The position numbers and the translations under genes were made by a program. Under the pieces are notes generated by a model. That model worked only from the letters and a program-made list of their open reading frames with translations. It was not told where the DNA came from and searched no databases. Source: Notospermus geniculatus (lineage: Eukaryota > Nemertea > Pilidiophora > Heteronemertea > Lineidae). From it: a stretch of DNA of 64,000 nucleotides. The stretch is from the NCBI GenBank assembly GCA_002633025.1, contig NMRB01000249.1:340501-404500 (forward strand), read 5' to 3'. Below, piece by piece: positions 55,990 to 64,000 of the stretch; the stretch's first letter is position 1; each line of letters begins with the position of its first letter.

Positions 55990-56449
55990 ATGTTTTAGCT
56001 GAACCGCAATTTATGTGTTATGTTAAGAAAAACTGTGAAAAGCAAGTACAGTACCAAGTTCTGAATTCTCTGCACACAACTTTTTAATTTGTGTACATGT
56101 ATCTTTCGCCCCCCCCCCCTCCAAAATAAAAAAAAATGTCTACCAATAAAATAACAACCTAATCATTTGCATGGGAGAGGGTAATATCTGGACCAATTGA
56201 AATCCACCTACATATATTTTTCGTACCATTCATTATGCCTTGAACCACAACAAACAAATCCACACGCCATCTATTGGTGCTCAGCACAAACCTGTATTTT
56301 TTCAGACAAGAGTGGGTTGAGAATCGGCAATGAACTTGTGAAACAGTGACCTACAGAACAAGGAGTGAAAGGTGACATTAAGTTTGGATTAGTGCAAGGA
56401 TCTGCTGGCAATAAACATCACAGAACCGCAGTTGGTTGAATAACCTCGA

Positions 56450-57840
56450 AGCAGCTAACTTTAAGACCAATCTCTCGTAAATATGTCTGTGGTCAGTTCC
56501 GGCTTTCTGCAATCCTACATTTCTGTGCCACATGCACATCACACCACTGTCGAGTGTACATGTAAGAATTTTGCACCCGACAGGCCTCTCAGTAACACGA
56601 TCTCGAATTCAATACACTCGCGAACCAGCACGTCGTGGGTTGTGTAGCTCTGACTTCCACTGTATATGTACGTCTGATTTTTTGTGAGTAAAGCATACGA
56701 AAAGATTCTTTGACAGCACACGCGTTTATGGGCCAGATTTTCAAAGGCCCAATAAATATCATCCAACATTTTCTATCACAAGACCCACTTTTTTACTTCG
56801 GTGTGCAGTATGTGTAAAATTTTATCAGAGATGTTGAGCGGTTTATAAATCTAAACGTGAAACAAAAATTACTAGAAAGTGGAGGACATTTCCACCACAA
56901 TTAAACTTCACATCCATTGAAATTAACAAACAGAAAGAGGACGACATGCACAAGAAAAATTAACCAACAATAAAGAGAATGCCATAAAACATGAAGGTGA
57001 TTTGAAGAAAAACTTGCCATTCTCCCGATGGGCTTAAATTCAACTTCACCAAACGGATACCAAAGAATATTTATAAAATCAGTAAAAATTTACAGCCTAA
57101 ACCAACCTCTACACCATGGATGGACAAAAGAAGCCAACCAAAAGCGTGCAGTACCTATGTGAGATTTTACTAACAACTGAAATTCATAAGACTACATGTA
57201 GTCTTTATATTAAATGAAATTTCAATAGTAATTCTTGAAACCAACACCAAAAGCTTTATTAAAAAAATTGCAGTTGAAGTATGGGACCACAGTAATCAAG
57301 GACTAATAACTGAAATTCATAAGACTGGTCCTTGTATCACATGAAATTTTAATAATTCTTGAAACCAACACCAAAAGCTTTGTAGCAGTTGAAGTATGGA
57401 ATCAGATGATCAATATAACCTTCCACCTCAAAATTCGTAATGGAATTGAATAACTAAGAAATCTTACATGTTTTTTTCTGACAAACAGACAAGGGAACCA
57501 TTTACGTCTTTTTTTGAAGATACTGCCATGGAAAAAGGAAACGTCGGTTATAACACACCAGCATGTTAGAATGAGTACTGTTGATATTGAAAATGACAAT
57601 CGCCTGTGTTCGTTCTCCTTGTAACCTTGCAGGAGCCGAAGTGGGTTGAAAGACCTAACATCAATTCATGCAATCTACTCCTAACATAAACATGCAAAAA
57701 TCCCATCAAAATCTCAAATACATGATTTTATTGATATAAAGAGATTCATATGGGAATTTAGTGCCACAAAAATTGGTGATTCTTTCCATGCCATTGTTTG
57801 CTTCTGATCTCCAAAATGTAAGCTCTTCGCCGAAAACCAT
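56450..57840. other. no gene recognised (end of copy 2; same as 39970-41940)
   Basis: Conserved between copies apart from insertions. A block with ACTAATAACTGAAATTCATA and ACCAACACCAAAAGCTTT is repeated two or three times with spacing of about 130 bp in both copies. Confidence 0.4.
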
Positions 57841-58021
57841 CCAGGGAACATCATGGGTTCTTAGCGCTCACAAACAGTTTGTGTGCGTTGACGACTGGAG
57901 CGAGCGCTAAGAACCCCCGATGTTCTCAGGATGCCGAAAACCGTAAGAAGCAGACTGGGGCAGAGTCACCAACATTACATATCAGCACGTGGAACAATCA
58001 TAGCACATACTTGAGTGATAC

Positions 58022-58316
58022 TACAGGGTGTTTCAAAAAAAAGTTGTCATCTCTAAAATATTTCCTAGAACCCAAACCAGTGAATATTTTTGGCTCAGAT
58101 TTGGAGGACACCTGCATTTTGGACCCTTTTACTTTTGTGGTCACTGTTCCGTCATAACAAGACACCCTCGTACAAACATTACATCCCGCATTACATAAAC
58201 ATTATGAGTATGTCTACACAACAGCTTACAAAATCCGAGCCAGAAATATTCATGGGTTTGGGTTCTAGGACTAGGAGATATTTCAGAGATGACAACTTTT
58301 TTTGAAACACCCTGTA
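58022..58316. mobile_element. mariner-type MITE with TA duplication
   Basis: Body 58024-58314 (291 bp) has ends CAGGGTGTTTCAAAAAAA and TTTTTTTGAAACACCCTG flanked by TA, a classic mariner terminus. Inner arms GTTGTCATCTCTAAAATATT and mirror follow. The centre has no transposase. Single copy outside the large duplication. Confidence 0.9.
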
Positions 58317-58883
58317 GAGCAGTAAAAAATTCTATAAATAGGATGCAATAGATAATCGAGGAGAGCCTATGTTGTCTTCTCACATAAAAGGTATAACCAC
58401 CAAATAACAATTGCTTGACTTCTAATATGAGTGTCCTCAATTTGTAAGACTTTCCGACAAGCAATAATGATAAAAACCAAACCGATTGGCTTTTTCTTTC
58501 TTGAGTATTTAGGGAGAGCCTGAACAGAAGTGTCCGGAGCGAAAAAAGTGCTGGTGCTGCCTTTTCAAGCGGCTGCTCAAAGAATTCAGTTCCACAAAGA
58601 AGATGTGTCTCTACTTAGCGAGATTTGATAGATGAGCAGCGGTGCAGTCCTCCCGAAAGCCCAATGGCGTTTGTAACATTTTGACTCGAAGACTATACTT
58701 CGACGACTTCGATAATATTCCACCAACTCTGGGCATGTCGTGGAGGTTTTAAATAAGGACGTGGACACCGTCTAACCCGTGTCTCAGATCTGGAAAATAG
58801 GTCTTTGGGCTGTAAAGAAGTTAGAGTTAAACTAGACAGACACCAATAGCACAACTAACACGACACCAGATATCGAACCAAAC

Positions 58884-61131
58884 CTACTCGGCAGAGATTC
58901 CAACGCTAGGAGACGACGTAGACTGGAACTCCCCATCTCTCGACGCTTGCCGCACCATCATCCATTTTCCCTTCGCACCCTGCTGATCAGCCCCCGGTTG
59001 CTTGGCTACGACGCTGTCCACCTGCTTGGAGCCGGCAGGATCGCTGCCATTCTCCCGGACACTTTCACCGTCAGCATCCCGCACTTCCTCGAGATCAGGT
59101 TTCACTTCTTCACCATCCGGACTCCCAAGCATCGCTTTCTTCTCCGCGCTTGGGGTACCATTCCCCGAGTCGGATAACGATTCAATCTTCCCCGAATTTT
59201 CCAATATGACCTTCGTCCACGTTTTTGTAGCGACGACCTCCGAGGAGGAGGACTCCCGCCGACTACCAGCAGGAGATCCCCCAATCGAAGACGCAACAGA
59301 CGAAGCAACCGATGCCTGCTTCGCCATTTTCTTCCACGTTTTCTTCACCCCCGGTATGTCCTGCACCTCGTCCAATTCCCCCTCAGGGCTGGCACCATCT
59401 GGCGGTGTTCGTTTCGGAGATGCCTCCTTCGACAAAGTCAAACTAGCAGCAGATGCACGTTTCGCTATTTTCTTGAATGTTTTGCGTTCCCCTTCTTTTG
59501 GTGAGGGCGTACCGGGGCTTTTCGAGGAGGGGTCCTCCATCACTGATGCAAGAGCTTCCGCACTCGGCGCTTCGTTAATTTGTATTGAAGTCTTTGGAGT
59601 ACCTGCTGGTGAATTACGCGATGACGACACTATACTAGCAATTGATGTCTGCTTTGCCATCTTTTTCCACGATTTCTTCTCCTTCTCAGTCGCCTCATCT
59701 TCTGGAAGATTCAAATCTTTTTTGACGTCATTCCAACTGGGCATCCTGTCCTCCAACTGGGGCTCACCCGGCGTAATATCTTTCCTAACGTCATCCCACG
59801 ATGGCATCTTATCCTCCAGTGCCTCAGCAGACGAATCAGCTTTGATATCCTCCCGGACATCATCCCAGGAAGGCATCATGTCCTCCAACGACTGCGGACT
59901 TCCATTACCATCATCTGTAACCCCCTCACCGCGACCCAAGTCCTCATCAATTTCGCCATTTGAATCAGGTTTTATATCTTTTTTAATTTCACTCCAAGAG
60001 GGCATTTTGTCTTCCAAAGGTGTGCCTTCAGGATTCTCATCGTCCGGAACCACCACTCCTGAATTGAAATGCCCTTCTGTTTCGTTGGATAAATCAGTAT
60101 CTTCTAAACCTTTCCTATCAGCAAGTGGACTATCAACAGGCGTTCCTGACTCAGATGAAATCCGACCATCCCCAGAAGCCTGCTGTACAATACCAGACCA
60201 AGACTTTTTCTTAACATTTGGTGTACCGGTACCTTTAAGTTCCTCTACACGCTGCACAGCAGGCGATGCTGGCGGGGTTGAAAACTTCCCCTCGTCAGAA
60301 GCCTGCTGGACCATTTTCTTCCACGTTTTCTTGGGAGTCCCAACGTTACCCGATTCACTCGACTTCTCTACATTCACCTCCTTGTCTTCATCTAAACGCT
60401 TCATAGCAGGAGACATCGGTGGTGTCGCAGTTTTGGTCTCATCTGAGACTTGCTGGACCATTCTCTTCCAATGTTTCTTAGGAGTGCCTGGATTCCCTGG
60501 ATCACTCGGATTGACCGGATTCCCTGGATTCTCTGGATTTCCAGGATTTCCTGGATGACTTTCATGCTTCCTCTCATTCTCCAGGCTGTCTTCGACTTCA
60601 TCGAGGCTTCTCATTGCCGGGGACCCAGGAGGGGTATTGCTAAACTTCCCTTCTTCAGACGATTGTTGCACAATCTTCTTCCACTGCTTTTTCTCACCGG
60701 TGGGACTACTAGAAACATCAGGATGACTACTAGCTAGTGACGAGCGACGACTACCCGATTCAGAATCAAAAGACTTGAACTTCCCCTCTTTCGACGACTG
60801 CCGTGCTTTGGCCCATCCAGTCCGATTCACTTCCTCAACACCGTCCTCCATCTCGCACTCTTTTAAAACTTGCGCCATCATCTGCAACCTTCGATGCTGC
60901 TCAGCGACCGACTTTCGCGCAACCTGCCTCTCTTGGTGTTTCTTAGTCTCTTGGTCATTTTCTAACATTTCCAACAAATCATTGACATCGAATTCCGAAA
61001 TCATTTCACTTCTGTCCGCATGTTCTTTTTCCTCGACTGGTTTTCTTGCCTTGTGTTGTGTATACTGTGGTGGTGCTTGTTGAAATCCAAGTTGCTCATA
61101 CTCCCAGCCCGGGAGGATATACTCCCCAAAG
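58884..61131 (-). CDS. terminal exon of a large disordered repeat protein
   Basis: On the minus strand the acceptor CATGTGTTTTTGTGCAG ends at 61132. The frame then stays open for 748 codons to a TAG at 58884-58886. The ATG called at 61169 lies in the intron side, so the true start is in an upstream exon. Residues 1-20 begin FGEYILPGWEYEQLGF; residues about 45-95 are charged and probably coiled coil (DVNDLLEMLENDQETKKHQE). The rest is Ser/Pro/acid rich with two repeat types. Type 1, about ten copies, has the pattern KKxWKKMVQQASDEGKF followed by TPPxSPA. Type 2, about four copies, has LEDxMPSWDDVRKDI. A GNPGNPENPGNP run lies between. The lack of hydrophobic segments suggests an intracellular scaffold. 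Family not recognised. Confidence 0.8.
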
Positions 61132-61236
61132 CTGCACAAAAACACATGAAAAAAATCGCGATAAAACAAACATCACAAAAGTTCACATACAAGTTTGGCT
61201 GAAGACATTTCTCAGTCATCTCTAAGCTACCAATAC

Positions 61237-61358
61237 TAGTGAGGTTTCGCAAGCGCCTGGTTAGGCCATACGACAACATTTATCTATTGTTTGGGTACAC
61301 CCGCACAATAGATAAACGTCGTCGTAGGGCCTAACCGGGCGCTTGCGAAACCTCACTA
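61237..61358. mobile_element. TA-flanked 118-bp MITE, GTGAGGTTTCG family
   Basis: Body 61239-61356 has ends GTGAGGTTTCGCAAGCGC and mirror, flanked by TA; the central CAATAGATAAACG / CATTTATCTATTG arms pair. It lies about 105 bp upstream of the large exon, in its intron. Confidence 0.8.
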
Positions 61359-61903
61359 TCGTCTCCTACTTCCAACAGTAAATTTTCATGGACATTTTTT
61401 ACCCACACCATCCTACAAAATATACACTCAAGTACTTTTCCCAAGAACTAGGCTACTCTGCAAAATGAAACAGGCTTATTTTTAAAAATGTCTTTTTTCA
61501 AACGGGTCATGCTCATGTAATAAAGTACCACGATTTCAGTACCGAGGGTGAAATTTGTTTATACTCTGTTGGTAAATGAATCATAGGCAAAAGAAAGAAC
61601 CATGCCAAACCCTTCCACGCCATGACCATACTACAACCTTTATTTTGTTTCAACATTTGGCACAGTGGTGGTCAGATTCATCTCAGTCATAATTTTCGTC
61701 ACAAGGACATCACTAGTGAAATGTTGGTGTATTCAATGATATCAGGGACATGATGGCGTGCGCTATATTTTTAAAATGCTCGTGAAAAATAAGCTTGCAT
61801 CGTTCATGTTTTAAAATGATTGCCACACATATAAGAACTTGACGTTGGGAAAAATCCACGAAAGATTAAAAATGACCTAATCTAAATTCAAATCTTCAAA
61901 GTG

Positions 61904-62117
61904 CAAATATGTGTCCCGGCACAACAAAATGAGTCGGAAGTCGCACAGAAGAAGACCGAAGATGACACCAGACAACAATTACAGAAATCGACAAAGTCAA
62001 ATTTCACAATGGGCAGACAATCCCGAAATCATCGACCCGTTGGTTTCACCTTGGACATGTTGGGTCTTCTTCTGTGCGCATTCCGACTCATTTTGTTGTG
62101 CCAGGTCACATATAGAT
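61904..62117. mobile_element. palindromic MITE in intron
   Basis: The ends TATGTGTCCCGGCACAACAA and TTGTTGTGCCAGGTCACATA are inverted, and AATGAGTCGGAAGTCGCACA, GAAGAAGACC pair with the right side. TA flanks are possible. The two overlapping plus-strand frames here (86 and 104 codons) are products of the palindrome. Confidence 0.65.
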
Positions 62118-62217
62118 ACCTCATCTGTACAGATGTTTGTCAACTTCAAGAAACAACAAGTTGCAATTTAAGGAGTAATCACACACAAAGGCTGCACCTT
62201 AATACGATGAAATAAGA

Positions 62218-62387
62218 AACTGAGACATACCCAAGAAAACGTCCAAACTAGATGACTGTATCAACGTGCGTGTAGCCCTGCATGTCCATCTCTCCCTGCC
62301 ACGACGTTTTGTGACTAGAGGTGAACTGTCAGACCAAGGAAAGGTATCTGTTCTATGGTCCCGGTCTATGGTACTCCCAGCAAACAC
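62218..62387 (-). CDS. weak candidate exon
   Basis: A minus-strand frame ends at a donor-like TTCTTGG|GTATGT near 62237. It reads DTFPWSDSSPLVTKRRGRER and TLIQSSSLDVFLG. The acceptor is uncertain and the exit phase does not match the large exon at 61131. It could be part of the same gene or chance. Confidence 0.2.
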
Positions 62388-62389
62388 CC

Positions 62390-63215
62390 TAACTAATGGT
62401 TGTTACTATTTCCTTAGCCTACCTTCCCTTACTATGAAATCAAGTTTAGCAGGTTGACGTTTCCCATGACCAAAGAACAAAAGTTTAGTAGAGTTTTTAA
62501 TGATGATTACATGTATATACATGTAGACAGAATCTGAAATAAAACAGCCAACACTATTCTAATACACCAAGTTATGAGAAGCCCAGGATTGCCCAGAACT
62601 GGCAGTTAGTACATTAACTTGCCCTGTGAATATGGAAGGAACTGTACATGTAGGTAGTTAGTCAATTTTAATTTTAAAGTTAATAATCGATCGCTAATGC
62701 TACATGTACATGTATTAGAACCTAATTTTGTTAGACTACTTGGCACTTCTTGCATGTAAAGTTGAAGTTTATTACTTGTTCTACACAAGAAATTGCAAAG
62801 CATTCAGTTTCCCTTATGGGGTGTGGTTTTCCTGCACCTAAGTTTGTCTTCAACTGGAGCTAACAATAGAAATGTGGCGAAGTAAAGCATTTTTATAATG
62901 GCATCCAAAAAGAAAGGGAAGCACGACTTTAAACAACGTCAAACACCTGTATCTAATACTTGTTTCACATGAAATGCACACCATTCAAGATCTTTAAAAC
63001 GAGCATGAAATTGACATAAACACCCTTCCAACTGGTGAAAATAATGCAAACGAAATAAACCCCAACTTTACTGAAATCCATTTTGCCCAAGAAAAGCCGT
63101 CAAATTTAATCAAAATTCTGTCTTATTTCCAAGAGCAAGAAGGATTTCATGCAAGAACATAACCATTATCACTCAAATCAACAAGATTAGAGCTATAATG
63201 TACTACTACCAGTAC
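62390..63215. other. no gene recognised (probable intron)
   Basis: AT-rich text with scattered ACATGTA words. Nothing with splice borders or motifs. Confidence 0.4.
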
Positions 63216-63388
63216 CTGCATGCCCGGACTTTTTTTGAGAGACCTTATTCTCATGAACTAATCTAAAGGCGGGCGCAACAGTTGCTAGGGAAGAAAAGTT
63301 CTTGTTTCTATAGGGCATATGGGGGAAATATTCCGTCTGGCATGATGCATCGACCATAACTGGTTTGGGTTTGTCATTCCTCTGATTC
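63216..63388 (-). CDS. candidate internal exon, probably of the large repeat-protein gene
   Basis: The minus-strand acceptor CTTATTTCTTCAACAG and donor CATGCAG|GTACTG bound 173 bp. The frame reads NQRNDKPKPVMVDASCQTEY, FPHMPYRNKNFSSLATV and RLVHENKVSQKKSG. The VDASCQTE stretch resembles the VDASTQTE-type linear motifs of scaffold and cytoskeletal proteins. It leaves phase 1, while the terminal exon needs phase 2, so at least one exon lies between if they belong together. Confidence 0.5.
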
Positions 63389-63599
63389 CTGTTGAAGAAA
63401 TAAGGTGAGAGGGCTGATAAGTAACCTGAACATTTTCCCCTGTGCACTCTTCCTTTAAAGACAAGTTTCTTGTTTTAATTACAATGTACTTTACGTTCCT
63501 GCCTACAGTGAGCTGCCAGTCCTATTCTGTACAACTAGTGCCACAGTATTCAGAATTCCCTTTCTTGCTTACAATGTGCAAAGTATTCCATAGAATATT

Positions 63600-63895
63600 T
63601 AGTTCTGTATTCTTAGTTTACTTCCTTGCTTAGAGTGAGCCACCTAGTTCTAATCCATAGTTGCTTCTGTATTCTGAGTTTACTTTCTTGCTTACAGTGA
63701 GTCACCTACAATAGTCCTATTCCATAGTTGCTTCTGTGTATTCTTAGTTTACTTCCTTGCTTACAGTGAGCCACCTAGTTCTAATCCATAGTTGCTTCTG
63801 TATTCTAAGTTTACTTTCTTGCTTAGAGTGAGCCACCTAGTGCTAATCCATAGTTGCATCTGTATTCTAAGTTTACTTTCTTGCTTACAGTGTTC
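63600..63895 (+). repeat. about 62-bp minisatellite
   Basis: Four to five units with AGTTTACTTTCTTGCTTACA, GTGAGCCACCTAGTTCTAAT and CCATAGTTGCTTCTGTATTC. Each unit has a splice-acceptor-like CTTTCTTGCTTACAG on the plus strand. No frame stays open through it. Confidence 0.85.
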
Positions 63896-64000
63896 TACTT
63901 GGTTCTACTTTTTTGTGAGTCACGCCTCTGTACTCAGAGTTGATTTTAGCATACCGCCTAGTCTAACTAAAACAAGGCCAAATTGTTACAAGTTTCTTAT

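Larger units (their letters stand above)
42063..57956 (+). repeat. large tandem duplication, copy 2 (15.9 kb)
   Basis: Colinear second copy of 24766-42061. It starts immediately after copy 1 and ends in GTAAGAAGCAGACT before unique text. It lacks the piggyBac, Penelope, Harbinger and nested MITE insertions of copy 1 but has its own: a 9-bp-duplication MITE, a SINE, two TA-type elements, a tRNA-bearing palindrome and a 0.9-kb palindrome. Confidence 0.9.

Noticed and set aside
59002-60558. 518-codon plus-strand frame opposite the large exon
   Set aside because: It is the antisense shadow of the minus-strand repeat protein; the minus strand has the splice acceptor, the coiled coil and the protein repeats.
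1-64000. CRISPR array, operon or prokaryotic defence island
   Set aside because: Direct repeats here are minisatellites and transposon ends; introns, SINEs and animal-type transposons show a eukaryotic nuclear sequence.

Overview
The window reads as nuclear DNA from an invertebrate animal with a repeat-rich genome. Genes are split by introns with GT...AG borders, tRNA-derived SINEs and many small palindromic DNA transposons (MITEs) are present, and a Penelope-like and a BEL/Pao retroelement relic can be read. Frequent ACATGTA and AGGCCTA words and the TE mix suggest a marine invertebrate (echinoderm, hemichordate, cephalochordate or mollusc type). That guess rests on general look, not on a marker gene. 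There is no bacterial or organellar gene, rRNA or CRISPR array. Most open frames in the window are chance frames inside repeats. Layout: (1) 1-3.4 kb is gene-poor with several palindromic elements, one a MITE with a perfect 9-bp target duplication. (2) 3.4-16.2 kb holds two diverged tandem units, A and B. Each carries a two-exon gene of unknown family. Copy B (13075-13398 joined to 15136-16092) is intact at 426 codons. Copy A (8320-8643, 10213-11201) has a one-base deletion. Unit A has grown by TE insertions, including a BEL/Pao fragment and a Harbinger-like MITE. (3) 16.2-18.6 kb is repeats. (4) 18.6-24.8 kb holds parts of a plus-strand secreted-protein gene: a signal-peptide exon, a Cys-containing exon, a further exon, a PAN/Apple-like exon ending in a stop, and possible extra coding sequence split by a MITE. 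(5) 24.77-57.96 kb is one segment present twice head to tail (24766-42061 and 42063-57956). The copies are very similar but differ by about fifteen insertions, many with clean occupied and empty sites. This is either a recent true duplication or two haplotypes placed in tandem by the assembler. No intact host gene is recognised in it. (6) 58-64 kb holds a mariner-type MITE and, on the minus strand, a large terminal exon (58884-61131, 748 residues) for a disordered protein with two families of internal repeats, plus a candidate upstream exon at 63216-63388. The coding genes are unrelated to each other as far as can be seen; nothing suggests a shared pathway. The window's main value is as a record of transposon activity: paired copies give empty sites, target duplications and nesting order for many non-autonomous families.
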